Source: Blastocystis sp. Blastoise
Taxonomy: Eukaryota > Sar > Bigyra > Opalinata > Blastocystidae
Assembly (NCBI GenBank): GCA_039096225.1
Contig: JBBPEB010000009.1
Location: forward strand, 1,625,001-1,689,000
Reading direction: 5' to 3'
DNA: 64,000 nt
Position 1 is the first letter of the stretch. Every line of letters starts with the position of its first letter. Both the position numbers and the translations under genes were made by a program. The notes under the pieces were generated by a model. It was given only the letters and a program-made list of their open reading frames with translations, had not been told where the DNA came from and searched no databases. Below are positions 1 through 11,855 of the stretch, in pieces.

Positions 1-3000
1 AATATTAAGGCCATGGTAAACGCTGGTTCTAAAGGATCAGCTATTAATATCTCTCAAATTATTGCTTGTGTTGGTCAACAGAATGTAGAAGGTAAACGTA
101 TTAAATATGGATTTAGAGATAGAACATTACCTCATTTCCTTAAGGATAACTTAGGACCCGAATCAAAAGGTTTCTGTGAAAATAGTTATTTAAAAGGTCT
201 TTCACCTCAAGTATATATATATATTATTATGTTTATGTTTATGTTTATGTTTATTTTTATTTTATTATTAATATATTATTGTTTGTTATACTGAATATTC
301 ATCTATATATATATATATATATATATATAGGAGTTTTATTTCCATGCTATGGCTGGTCGTGAAGGTATTATTGATACTGCTGTAAAGACTGCTGAAACTG
401 GTTATATTCAACGTCGTTTAATTAAGGCCATGGAAGATATTATGGTCTATTATGATGGTACCGTACGTAATACACGTGGACAAGTGGTCGAATTCTTGTA
501 CGGAGAAGATGGTATGGATGGCCGTTGGATCGAAACACAATTCATTAATTTAATGACGTATATATATTTATTATTATTATATATATTTATTATTTTATAT
601 TATTCTACTTATTATATATATATATATATAATATATAATTATCTTATTTAATATGATTTATATATCTATATATATATATTTATAGAATGAATAGAAAAGC
701 TGTTGATAAGAAATATTTATGGGATTTTACAGATATTAATATAGGTAGAGATGAATATAATATCGATTTATATTACTTAGATCCATGTATATATATATAT
801 ATTTATATAATTTGTTATTCATATGTTAAACAATATATTATTGTGATTCATTATATAAATTCTAATTATGAATACTATACTATAACTCTATATAGCTATA
901 ATAGAATATATACGAAGTGATCCAGATAGTCAGTTAACCTTAACTGAAGAATATAAGCAGATATTAAGTGATCAAGCATTATTAGTAGATATTATGAAAG
1001 TACGAGAAGGTAATGAGAGTAGTGCTTCTATTCCTCTTCCTGTTAATATAGAACGTGTATTATGGAATGTCAGTGTATCTAGAAATATTGATCCTAATGG
1101 TATAAGTGATATATCGCCTGTATATGTAGTTAAGAAGGTTAGAGAATTAATTGATCGTATATGTGTAGGTAGTCAAAGAATAGGTACAGAAGAATCCCAA
1201 AAGAATGCTAAATTATTATTTTCTATTTTATTACATTCTAAATTAGCATCAAAGATTATTATTAAAGATTATCGTTTTACTCAAGAAGCATTTGATATTG
1301 TTATTAATGAAATCTATACACGTTATATGAAAAGTCAAGTATATCCTGGAGATGTTTGTGGTATTATTGCTGCACAATCTATTGGTGAACCTGCTACTCA
1401 AATGACTCTAAATACATTCCATTTTGCGGGTGTCTCTGCTAAGAATGTCACCTTAGGTATATATAGATTTATTATTTTAATGATTTTTTTATTTATTATT
1501 ATTCTATTTATATTTATGTTTATATTTATATAGTATTTTTTTTATATTTATTATTATATTTATTATTTTTATATTTATTATTATTATTATTATTATTATG
1601 ACTATAGGTATTCCCCGTTTAAAGGAGTTGATTAATGTTGCTGCTACTATAAAGACTCCTTCTATGACTGTGTATTTAAAGCCAGAATATAGAGCAAGCA
1701 GAGAACGAGCAGTAGAACTTCAGAATCTTATGGAAACTACGCTATTAAAAGATATTATTAAACAAGCTAGCATTTATTATGATCCTGATCCACAGAATAC
1801 ATGTATTGAAGCAGATCAACGTATGTGTGAAGATTACTGGGAAACTGCTTCGAAATTAGAAAGAGATACAAATATCTTATCCCCCTGGGTACTTCGATTA
1901 GAATTCGATAAGGATACAATGGCTGGTTTTAGTGTGAATATATCGGATATATTAAGAGCCTTAAAAGATACCATGGGTGATGATATATATTTAGTATCAG
2001 GTGTCGATAACTATGAACCTAAAGTTATACATTTACGTACTAAGAAACATGATGAGTATATATATATATAATAATTATTATATATATATATATTATATAT
2101 ATATTTATTTATTTTATTTATTTATTTATTTTTTTATTTATTGTATAAATTATATGTATATAATATCTCGTTAATATAAATAAATGTATATATTTCTATA
2201 TATATAGTGATAATATGGAAGAAGATGATTCTGTAGATTCTGCTCCTGATGTATTCTTACGTCAACTTCTGGATAGTATATTAGAAACAGTTAAAATTAA
2301 AGGTATTGATCGTATTACGTCTATTTTATCTGCTGAAAATGATCTTATTGTGTGGAATGAACAAAATGGATTTGAAAAGACAAAGTATATTATATATGTA
2401 ATCATAAAAATTACATTCATATTTATATATATATTATAAAATCTTATTTATATAAGAATATATATATATACATATTATGAGTCTAATATATAATATATCT
2501 ACATATATATATATATAGAGAATGGGTATTAATTACTGAAGGTTCTAATTTCCGAGATGTAATGGTATTACCCTTAGTAGATCATACTCGTCTATATACA
2601 AACGATATAACAGAAATTTATCGTATATTTGGTATAGAAGCCACAAGACGTGCTTTAATGAAAGAAGTTCGTTCTGTTATTTCATTTGATAATTCCTATG
2701 TAAATTATCGTCATTTGGCACTTCTAGTAGATGTTATGACATATAAGGGAAGATTAATTCCTATCACACGACATGGTATTAATAGAGTTGATTCAGGACC
2801 GTTACAAAGAGCCAGTTTCGAAGAAACGCTTGAAATCTTAATGGATGCTGCTGCTTTTGCTGAAACAGATTATATGAAGGGTGTATCTGAAAATATCATG
2901 TTAGGACAATTTATTCCCACGGGAACTGGAGCTTTTGATGTATTTATTGATACTGAGAAATTAAATGAAGCCGCTGATATTAATATTAAAGAAGACAAAG

Positions 3001-4058
3001 GAATGGTCTTTGATATTATGGTATATATTATATTTATTATATTTATTATATTTATTATTATTATATTTATTATTATTATATTTGTTATTATTATATTTGT
3101 TATTATTATGTTTATTATTATTATTATTATATAATATTTATTATATTATATTATATTTATTATATTATATTTATTATATTATATTTATTATATTATATTT
3201 ATTATATTATATTTATTATTCTTATCTACTTCATATTCTATATAGCCTTCTCCTACAGTTGATTCGGGTATGTCTGATTCTCCATTTATTGAGACTGATG
3301 ATATGGATCATAGTGAATTCTCTCCAGATATGAATTATCCTTCTCCTACTTATGGTCAACAGAATATGACTCTTTCTCCTACTGCTAATAGTGATTATTC
3401 AACTTCGGAATCACCTTCCTCTCCTGCTTATTCTCCTACTTCTCCTGCTTTTACTCCTACTTCTCCTACTTATAGTCCTACCTCACCTACTTATAGTCCT
3501 ACTTCTCCTTCTTATTCACCTACTTCACCTGCTTATTCTCCGACTTCACCTAATTATGCTAGTGGCTCTCCCGATTATTCTCCTACTTCTCCTGCTTATG
3601 GTCCTACTTCACCCGCTTATTCTCCTACATCTCCTGCTTATTCTCCTACATCTCCTGCTTATAGTCCTACTTCACCCGCCTATAGTCCTACTTCTCCTGC
3701 TTATTCTCCTACTTCTCCTGCTTATAATACTTCATCTCCTGCTTATAGTCCTACTTCACCCGCTTATAATACTTCCTCTCCTGCTTATTCTCCTACTTCT
3801 CCTAATTATGGTAGTAGTTCTCCTACTTCTCCTGTTTATTCTCCTACTTCTCCTGTTTATTCTCCTACTTCTCCTAGTTATTCTAATGGATCACCTACTT
3901 CTCCTGCTTATAGTCCTACTTCACCTAATTATTCAAGTGGTCTTGGTACTTCACCTACTTATAGTCCAACTTCGCCTAATTATTCTTATTCTCTAGCTTC
4001 AAATGAATCAAAAGACATAAAATCTGAAGATACCTATTCACCTACTACGAAACAATAA
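1..4058 (+). CDS. RPB1: RNA polymerase II largest subunit, 3' part
   Basis: Largest catalytic subunit of nuclear RNA polymerase II, which makes mRNA. The window opens inside the gene in frame, so the 5' part is missing. Exons: 1-210, 331-557, 686-786, 896-1456, 1608-2055, 2208-2384, 2519-3020, 3246-4058; all junctions are GT-AG and keep frame. Recognisable blocks in order are the funnel/bridge-helix region (VNAGSKGS, then [18 protein letters not shown]), the trigger-loop region ([20 protein letters not shown] across the 1457-1607 intron), the cleft segment with HLALLVD and GINRVDSGP, and ENIMLGQ near the end of the core. Exon 8 holds the C-terminal domain: roughly 25 YSPTSPx heptads, many with Ala or Asn at position 7, then a short tail ending at TAA. 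Family assignment is secure; only the missing N-terminus is unknown. Confidence 0.97.
3417..3987 (+). repeat. CTD heptad tandem repeat of RPB1
   Basis: Coding 21-bp tandem repeat for the Pol II tail. Consensus YSPTSPA; variants include [21 protein letters not shown] and [10 protein letters not shown]. Ser at heptad position 7 occurs in only two repeats. Codons vary between units (tct/tca/agt), so this is protein-level repetition rather than a recent DNA expansion, although the run of identical units around 3590-3720 may be recent. Confidence 0.95.
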
Positions 4059-4335
4059 GTCAAGAATAATAATATATATATATATCTTTAAATATCATTA
4101 TTTTATATACAAATCTATTTTAATCTAGACTTTAAAATTATATATGCTCATTTTTCTAATGTTCATTCTTTTTTAACAATTGATATTGGTTTTGTTTTTT
4201 TGCATATAATATAATATTGAATATTATATTGAAAAATATAGTTATATGAGTGAAACCAAACAAATATAAACTTATAAAAAATCATCCAAAATATTACGAA
4301 CTACAACAACAATAACAAAAGATAGAATGCAGAAA

Positions 4336-5668
4336 TTACTTAGAAAGTTGCTTAAGACCTTCAGTAGAAGCAATAATGACCTATAAAATATGAATGTATA
4401 GAGTTATAAGTATAGTAATCAGATAATATATAGATATATACATGTTATAAAATGTATAATAATAAATAATAAATAGAATAAATATAAGAAAATAATAATA
4501 AATAGAATAAACATAAGAAAATAATAATAAATAATAAATAATAAATAAATATTAAAAATAAATAAATAAATAGAATAAATATAATAAAAATTTATAAAAT
4601 GATAATAATAATAAAAATAATAATATATACATTTGTAGCCATATTACAGAAAAGACCATGTTCTAAGACACCTACAACAGATTTAATGCTTTTACCCATA
4701 GAAACAGGATCTTCAATACCATTAGGGTATTCACAATCTAAAATATAATTCTGATTATCAGTCTTTAAACTAGATAAAAAAAATACTTATATAATGAATT
4801 ATTATTTATATTGTTATGAATATATTTCTTATTATTATATAATATATATATAATATATATTTCAAAAAGAATTATGCTCTATAACAATAACTATATATAT
4901 ATATACGGTTCATCAGAATTCTTCATCATTCTTAAATGAGGAATACAGCCAAGAGTTTCAAGTCTCTTTGATGTATTCTTCCATCCAAAAGGAGCAACTT
5001 CTACGGGAATCCATTCTTTAGAAGCAATTTTCTTAACCATTTTAGTTTGATCGACAATAATAATGAGTTTTTTAGCTAAAATTTCAACACTCTTTTCACG
5101 GAATAAAGCAGCTCCTTTTCCTTTAGTAAGTTGAAGGTCATTAGTAACTTCATCAGCACCATCAATGGCAACATCAACATAGCTAATCTCATTTAAAGTA
5201 GTCATAGGGATGTCAAGACTACGAGCCTATAGTGAATTATTTAAGTAAAAGGCAGATATATTAATTGGAATCATAATATATTGTAGAATTAAAAAACAGT
5301 ATATATATTATTATTGTTCTTTAAATTATAATTTTTATGTATTATATATTAATATATCATAATTTATGAATATATAGAGTCGACAATTCTTTAAGCAATA
5401 TATATAATATATAAAAATATTAACTTGATAACTTATAAACAAAGAGAAATAACATAAAAAAAAAACATACTTGAGTCTCTGTAGCTTCAGAAGTAGAAAC
5501 ACAAATAATATCCTTCAATTTTCCTTCTCTTAATAATCTTCCAACTTCCTCAACAGCATAAAAAGCAGTAGAACCAGTACCTAAACCAACAATCATACCA
5601 CTTTTGATAAAAGTGACAGCTTCACAAGCAGCAGACTTTTTAAGTTGATTGATAAGAGCAGAACTCAT
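4336..5668 (-). CDS. RKI1: Ribose-5-phosphate isomerase A
   Basis: Interconverts ribose-5-phosphate and ribulose-5-phosphate in the cytosolic pentose-phosphate pathway. Exons in transcription order: 5668-5471, 5226-4907, 4769-4631, 4380-4336, giving about 233 residues, usual for RpiA. Seen in sequence: the phosphate-binding GLGTGSTA near residues 29-36, the DVAIDGADEV active-site motif, KGKGAALFREK, and the C-terminal GLFCNMA block followed by a final exon encoding VIIASTEGLKQLSK. Splice junctions are GTATGT/ATAG, GTATAT/CTAG and GTATAT/ATAG and preserve frame. The start gives MSSALINQLKKSAA, the expected N-terminal helix. It converges with RPB1: the two stop codons are about 280 bp apart. 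Confidence 0.95.
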
Positions 5669-6213
5669 ATTTTAACTGAGAGATATGTATAATTCTCTAT
5701 AAAAGAAAAATCAGGTTACTCAAATGAAATGAAAACCAATTATTTTTCCCTAAAAAATAAAATCACGAATATTCAATTGTATTTGATTCTCTTTTGTTTT
5801 CTAATCATGGAGATTCTTTCTTTTCATCGATGACATCATTCTTTTTATAGATTCAATCATATCTTTTTTTATGAATGTGTATCATTTAACTAGTTGAATG
5901 TCATGACAATAGAATGAGATATATAATTTTTAAATACATATACTCATTCTTAATATTAATATTTATTCTTATGAATAATAATAATATATTAAATGAATTT
6001 TTAATAAATAATTAAGGTTGGTTAATAGGTAGTTAGATTGATGAATAATTAAAAACAAATTAATAAAATGTAATGAAATGAGATAACGATGACATGCAAT
6101 ATAATATATATTTCAAATAAAGAAAATATAGTAAATATATAAATATGAAAAATTCATAATAGAAAGAATTTATAATGTACAAATCAATGAATAAAAGCAA
6201 GTAAATAATAAAA
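5669..6213. other. Intergenic, RKI1 upstream region
   Basis: AT-rich spacer between the RKI1 start and the 3' end of the ubiquitin-like gene, both on the minus strand. It presumably holds the RKI1 promoter. I see no convincing ORF, RNA gene or repeat. Confidence 0.6.
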
Positions 6214-6906
6214 TTATTCAATTACTCGTTCTACATTAATAAGAGAATGGCCATGAATACCATGTAAATCAAGAGTATCCATATCATGTTTTACAGGAAC
6301 GCCATTAATACTAATGACCTGTTCATTTGTAGGAATTTTTGTTTGAATTTCAATTTTTTTCTTTAATTTGGCTATAGTCTCTTGAGGGTCAAATGGAATG
6401 TCTAATCTTTCATTTCCTGGACATAAAATAACTAATTGACAATAACGTACAAGTTTCTGGATTAAACGAAGAATACCACCAGGAGGTATATGAAGTTCTT
6501 GAAGTGTTTTTTCAGGTTCATTTATTGGCATACCATCAAAAACTGCTCGTAAATCGAAGTTTTCAATATTTGTATTATGTTTCCATGTATCAATAATATA
6601 CTTTACAGAAAGACTAGGATTATAAGGAACAAAAGTTGGTTCCTGTTGTTCATAAATTATAAATAAACGATTATCTTCTGTATTATTCATGGAAAAAGAA
6701 ATAACAGCTCCATCAACAAGATTATAATTTGCTAATTTTTGACCTAACTTCATATCCTTTCCATTATATGATAATACTGTTTCAGTATTTACAGATTCAA
6801 ATTGAACTTCTAAAGTAGCTAAAAGTGCATCAACATAATCATCAGGTTCAAACTCAAAGTCAATGAATGTAGAACGACCCATATTATCTTTTGCAATAAA
6901 TTTCAT
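6214..6906 (-). CDS. Protein with three tandem ubiquitin-like domains
   Basis: Single-exon ORF of 230 residues. Three beta-grasp-like segments can be read. UBL1, about residues 1-73, contains the Lxxx..SYNGKDMKLGQKLANYNLVDG pattern. UBL2, about 80-150, contains LRAVFDGMPINEPEKTLQEL and IPPGG. UBL3, about 157-228, contains AKLKKKIEIQTKIP and INGVPVKHDMDTLDLHGIHG. Each has the ubiquitin signature of a long helix, then a xxxG short strand, then L..L.I..G. The protein ends in VIE with no Gly-Gly, so it is unlikely to be processed or conjugated. No protease, UBA or other domain is fused. I do not recognise a named family; a scaffold or ubiquitin-pathway adaptor is an inference. Confidence 0.7.
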   Translation of the reverse strand: MKFIAKDNMGRSTFIDFEFEPDDYVDALLATLEVQFESVNTETVLSYNGKDMKLGQKLANYNLVDGAVISFSMNNTEDNRLFIIYEQQEPTFVPYNPSLSVKYIIDTWKHNTNIENFDLRAVFDGMPINEPEKTLQELHIPPGGILRLIQKLVRYCQLVILCPGNERLDIPFDPQETIAKLKKKIEIQTKIPTNEQVISINGVPVKHDMDTLDLHGIHGHSLINVERVIE

Positions 6907-7207
6907 TTTATATTATTTATATTGTATTAATTGATTATGATATAAAAATATAAATTTGGTATGTTTATAACACTGATGAATAGAATCTAGTAGAAATAAA
7001 TAAAACAAAAAAAACTCAATCTGGTTCAAAATTATTACTATCTTATTGGTCAATGGAAAAGTGGTGCGAGATTCTATCGAGATTTTATATAAATAAATTA
7101 CATTATTTACGTTCTCGACAGCTAGTTTGAGATAATCATTGTTTATTGCCAGTTTTGAATTTTGAAAGGCGAAAATGTAATTATTATTTTTTTCATTGTA
7201 AATCGAT
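6907..7207. promoter_or_regulatory. Shared divergent promoter region
   Basis: Short gap between the divergent starts of the ubiquitin-like gene (-) and RPL3 (+). A TATA-like stretch (tatataaat) lies near 7086-7094, about 115 bp upstream of the RPL3 ATG. A pyrimidine-containing stretch follows. No other feature was seen. Assignment as a promoter is by position. Confidence 0.35.
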
Positions 7208-8449
7208 ATGTCTCATCGTAAGTTTGAAAGTAAGTTGATATTTATGATTTATAAGGATAGATTCTTAAAGCTAGAATAGAAAAGACTTATTTTTCCCAAT
7301 TTTATAAAGCCCCGTCACGGTAATCTTGGTTTCGCTCCTCGTAAGCGATGTGCTCACCACCGTGGTCACGTTAGAAGTTTCCCTAAGGATAACATCGAAG
7401 CTCAACCTCATCTTACTGCCTTTATGGGTTACAAGGCTGGTATGACCCACATTCTCCGTACTGTTGATCGTGCTGGTTGTAAGAGTCACAAGCAAGAAGT
7501 TGTTGAAGCCGTCACTGTCGTCGAATGTCCTCCTATGGTCGTTGTCGGTATTGTTGGTTACATTGAAACTCCTCGTGGTCTCCGTACTCTTTCTACTGTT
7601 TGGGCTGAACATCTTTCCAATGAAGTCAAGCGTAGATTCTATAAGAATTGGTGTGCTTCTAAGCAGAAGGCTTTCACTAAGTATGCTAAGGCTTTAGCTA
7701 CTGAAGAAGGTAAGCAAAGTATGGCTGCTAAGCTTGATAGAATGATTCATTATTGTTCTGTCATTCGTGTTATTGCTCATACTCAACTTAGTAAGCTTTC
7801 TCTTCGTCAAAAGAAGGCTCATATTATGGAAATCCAAGTTAATGGTGGTTCTATTGAAGCTAAGGTTAACTATGCTAAGGATCTTCTTGAAAAGGAAGTT
7901 AAGGTTTCTGAAATCTTTGAACAAGATGAAATGATCGATGTTATTGCCGTTACTAAGGGTCATGGTACTACTGGTGTCACTAAGAGATTTGGTACTAAGA
8001 GACTTCCTCGTAAGACTCATAGAGGTCTTCGTAAGGTCGCTTGTATTGGACCTTGGCATCCTAGCCGTGTTAACAGATCTGTTGCTCGTACTGGTCAATA
8101 TGGTTATTTCCATAGAACTGAAATTAACAAGAAGATTTATCGTATTGCTAATGGTTCTGATAAGACTAGTGCTTCCACTGAATCTGATTTAACCGAAAAG
8201 GCTATTACTCCCATGGGTGGTTTCCCTCATTATGGTGTTGTCAAGAACGATTTCGTCATGATCAAGGGTTGTTGTCCTGGTACTAAGAAGCGAGTCATTA
8301 CTCTTCGTAAATCTCTTATTCCTCATACTAAGAGAGCTCACCTTGAAAAGATCACTCTTTCTTTCATCGATACCTCCTCCAAATTCGGTCACGGTCGTTT
8401 CCAAACCTCCGTCGAAAAGGCTGCCTTCTATGGTGTCAAGAAGAACTAA
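7208..8449 (+). CDS. RPL3: 60S ribosomal protein L3 (uL3)
   Basis: Large-subunit protein at the peptidyl-transferase centre. Exon 1 starts at 7208 (MSHRKFE) and is followed at 7230 by a GTAAGT donor; exon 2 resumes with PRHGNLGF (codon ccc at 7310) and runs to 8449. Landmarks are [30 protein letters not shown], the basic [16 protein letters not shown] finger with the conserved His at 8018-8020 and Trp in [15 protein letters not shown] and GRFQT. About 390 residues, normal for the family. Codon use is more GC-rich and regular (aag, cgt, gtc) than neighbouring genes, as expected for a highly expressed gene. Oddity: splicing 7230 GT to the only nearby AG (7308-7309) leaves one base too many, so the exact 3' splice site is unresolved. 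Confidence 0.95.
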
Positions 8450-8616
8450 ACTATATAATTTTTCTATTATATTGTTTTTACAAGATAACTTGCTTAGACA
8501 TATTGAAAAGTTATTGTTTTGTTGTGATTTTTTTTTAAAGTATTTGTTTTTAATATATTTATAATTTGACAAAACAAATTATGGAAATAAAATATGTAAA
8601 CATTTTTTTTTTAAAT

Positions 8617-9518
8617 TTATAAACTATCTGTTATCCATGTAAAAACAGGAACTAATGTATTTCGTTTTATTACCGATGTTTTAAATACACGTAAAGGTCT
8701 GTACATATTGTTTATTGAATGAATATTTAATTGACTTAATACATCCTCAGGTGAAGGAGTATTCTAATATATATATAATTATTATATTTTTATATAATAA
8801 TATAAATATATAATAATAATAATAATAATAATAACATACATCACGGTCAATTTTATTCAAACAAATAGCAATAGGAATTGTGAGAAAAAGATCATTTTGA
8901 AATAAATAATCGAGTTCCTAAATATATATAAATATATATACTAATCCTATATAATGAAGAAGAATACTTCTCGAGCTTCTGCAAATCGTAAAGGATTACT
9001 GACATCAACAACATAAATAACTATATATATATATATATAATTATTCAACTATCATAATAAAATATATTCTAATATCTATATACTAGCATCACAATCATTT
9101 AAGTATGACACCATGCGTTTAAATGGCTAAATATAACTGAGTAACTTAATAAATAAAAATAATTACCTCTCTACTAGATAAATCAAATGTGTTTAATTCA
9201 ATTCCATTATATACAAATGTAGATTCTAATATCCTCTAGAATAAAATTCAGTTCAATTGTCTATATTGCCAATATATAAATAACATACGAGTGTCGGAAT
9301 CGTCTGTATCAACTGATTATACATAATCATGTGAATTATTGACGTTTTTCCACTATTATCCAAACCTATTATTTTATAGATCATCTTTACATATAATAAC
9401 TTGTCTTACCACAAACAACTAACTTTGCTTTCTTTTGATACATGCCAAGAAGTTGCAAAAAATAATTAAATCCATTAACAACAGCATTTCCAATATTAAC
9501 AAAGATAGAATCTATCAT
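8617..9518 (-). CDS. Divergent Sar1-like small GTPase
   Basis: Arf/Sar-family GTPase of 191 residues, the length of Sar1, which starts COPII coat assembly at the ER. Exons: 9518-9410, 9365-9289, 9235-9167, 9126-9084, 9020-8968, 8917-8840, 8763-8617; all GT-AG and in phase. An amphipathic N-terminal helix (FNYFLQLLGMYQKKAKLVVC) precedes the P-loop GLDNSGKTS. Guanine-specificity motif NKID and a C-terminal SVIKRNTLVPVFTWI match Sar1 rather than Arf or Arl. The switch II motif, DLGGH in Sar1, reads DLSSR here, so both glycines and the catalytic His are gone. It could be a GTP-locked or non-hydrolysing paralogue, or a fast-evolving Sar1. Confidence 0.85.
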
Positions 9519-10448
9519 TCTTGAATAAAATAAACAAATATCAATGGTATAAAACTTAAAAACGTAAATTCGTTTTCAGATCATTTCAGCTATCCTTAAT
9601 TTTATTTTGTTTTCTCTATGAATTACTTAAAATATGAACATCAAATTGTCATAAATTAGATGAGAAGAAGTATAACTTAGCTTGTATACAAAAACTTTAA
9701 GTATGTTACTATGGTTGATTAGTTATTTTTTATAATCAGCATTATTTTAGTTAAAAGTAATCAATAGAAAAAATTGGAATTGGCGTAGACTGTAAAATTA
9801 AATAGAAATAGCTATTTTTTCATGTTTATAGTGTATTATTTAGAATACTGTTAAGAAGAAACTATTTAAGAATAATTGTTTAAATGAAGGCTATATTAAA
9901 GGCTTCAGAAATTGCATTCTTTTATTCCATTTCAAAAAAGCAAATGAATTTAATTCAAATAAAAGAAAGGGAAAAATGATTAAATGATGAAAACGAATGC
10001 ATCAATATGTTGTGTATCTATTAAAGTAACATTTTCTGGCCTATATCTTACAATCATAATTAAAATATTAAAAATGAAATTCACTTTTTGTTTAATGATA
10101 AGAGATTGAATTATTTTTCTATTTTAAATGTAGACAACAATTACATGCAATTTGATATTCCATATTAATAAAAATGACAATAAAATAAGTAAAGAGACGT
10201 GTGTAAACAATAAAAATGATGTAATTTGTTCAAGATTTGTAATTCCAATCAGAATATGGATGAATGATGAAGTATCCAATAAAACAGGCGATGGAATGTG
10301 TTTGATTGGTTGTTATAATTGCATCATCTTTTCTCCAATTCTTTTTCTTCTCTACGTCTTGGCTCCTGATAAAGAACGTCTTTCTTTTGTTTATGATTCA
10401 TTTACACTCATTTCAATTCATTATTTGATTTTAATAATTTATAGAATT
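9519..10448. other. Divergent intergenic region
   Basis: Spacer between the starts of the Sar1-like gene (-) and the ketoacyl-CoA reductase (+). A stop-free reading frame from 10152 runs into the reductase start at 10449; I treat it as leader or chance because its peptide resembles neither the family N-terminus nor a signal sequence. No RNA gene or repeat seen. Confidence 0.5.
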
Positions 10449-11855
10449 ATGAAAATGATTGCTGAACTTATTGATCAATATTTCTGTGGCTGGTAAGTAA
10501 TATATTTATGTTTTGAGTTAATTATCATGTATTCTCTAGTGCCATTAACATTTTTAAAGTTGTTGGATGCATTTTAACTATTAAGTTCATCATTTATATT
10601 ATTCAATGTATGTAGTCTATAGTTTTTTTTAATGATTCATATTTTAGCTATCCTTTTCCATGTTTTACCTGGTAAAGATTTAAAGAGAGCTTATGGTGAT
10701 TGGGCTGTAGTTACTGGATCAACTGATGGTATTGGTTTAGGTAAGTCTTTAAATTCTAATTAGAATGGTCTATATATTTTATTTTTCATTAGGTTATGCC
10801 AAACGTCTAGCCAAGAGAGGATTAAATATTGTTTTAGTTGGTCGTTCTGAAGAAAAACTCGCTTCTTGCTCTCAAGAAATTATTGATAAATATCATGTAT
10901 ATATATATATATAGATACTATATACTATAAAAATATTTATGTTTATATATATATAGGTAGAAGTCAAGACAATTTGTGCTGATATGAGCGGTGATTATGA
11001 AGAATTAAAAGAACAATTTGAAAAAGAACTCTCTTCTTTCCCTACTGCTATTTTAGTTAATAATGTTGGTATATCCTATGATCACGCTATGTATCTCACA
11101 GAATTACCTGAAGACCGTTATCAAATGTTAATTAAATTAAACGTTGAAATGACTACACTTATCACAAGAATTGTTCTTCCTGGAATGGTATATATATTAT
11201 TATGTTTATTATATATATATATTATGTTTATTATATATATATATTATGTTTATTATGTATATATATATACATATATTTATAGATTGAAAGACATCGTGGT
11301 GCTATTATAAATGTTAGTTCTGCTGCTGGATACTTATATATAGGTGATCCTTTATATACTATTTATTCTGCAACTAAGGCTTATGTTGATTTCTTCTCTC
11401 GTTCTCTTTCTCTTGAAGTAAAATCAAAAGGAATTGATGTTCAATGTCATATTCCTTATTTTGTCCCCTCCAAATTATCTAAAATCAGAAACTCTTCTCT
11501 GTTTTGTCCCAGCGCTAACACATTTGCTGAAGCTGCTGTTAATAAAATTGGTATTCATCTATTATTATTATTACATTATAAATATACTTAATATTCAAAC
11601 TCTATATATATATCTATATAGGTAAAAATGCTATTACAGTTGTTCCTTATTGGTGTCATGCTCTTCAAAACTGGATTTTCAATTCAATTCCTACTCCTCT
11701 TCTTAATATGGTATATATATGAATAGTTCATCTATTTTTTATATTAATATATATAATATTTATTATACATCAATATATATATATAGATTATTTTAAGCCA
11801 TCATAAAAGTATCAGAACAAGAGCTTTAAAGAAAAAGCAAATGAAAAGAGATTAA
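10449..11855 (+). CDS. Very-long-chain 3-ketoacyl-CoA reductase (IFA38/HSD17B12 type)
   Basis: ER-membrane short-chain dehydrogenase that reduces 3-ketoacyl-CoA in fatty-acid elongation. Exons: 10449-10492, 10540-10607, 10648-10740, 10793-10896, 10957-11187, 11283-11550, 11622-11710, 11787-11855. An N-terminal hydrophobic segment (KVVGCILTIKFIIYIIQ) is followed by WAVVTGSTDGIG (NADP-binding), a NNVG motif, the Ser of NVSS, catalytic YSATK, and LPGM. The C-terminus is strongly basic (LKKKQMKRD), compatible with ER retention. About 321 residues, as in the family. I chose the 10449 Met because it gives the usual short membrane-proximal N-terminus; an in-frame Met at 10152 would add about 99 residues with no family support. 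Confidence 0.9.

Noticed and set aside
3391-3996. Poly-Leu reading frame in the second frame of the RPB1 tail
   Set aside because: A shadow of the heptad repeat, which has clear protein conservation in the other frame.
10152-10448. Upstream in-frame extension of the ketoacyl-CoA reductase
   Set aside because: No resemblance to the family N-terminus and ordinary intergenic composition; the Met at 10449 gives the expected protein.
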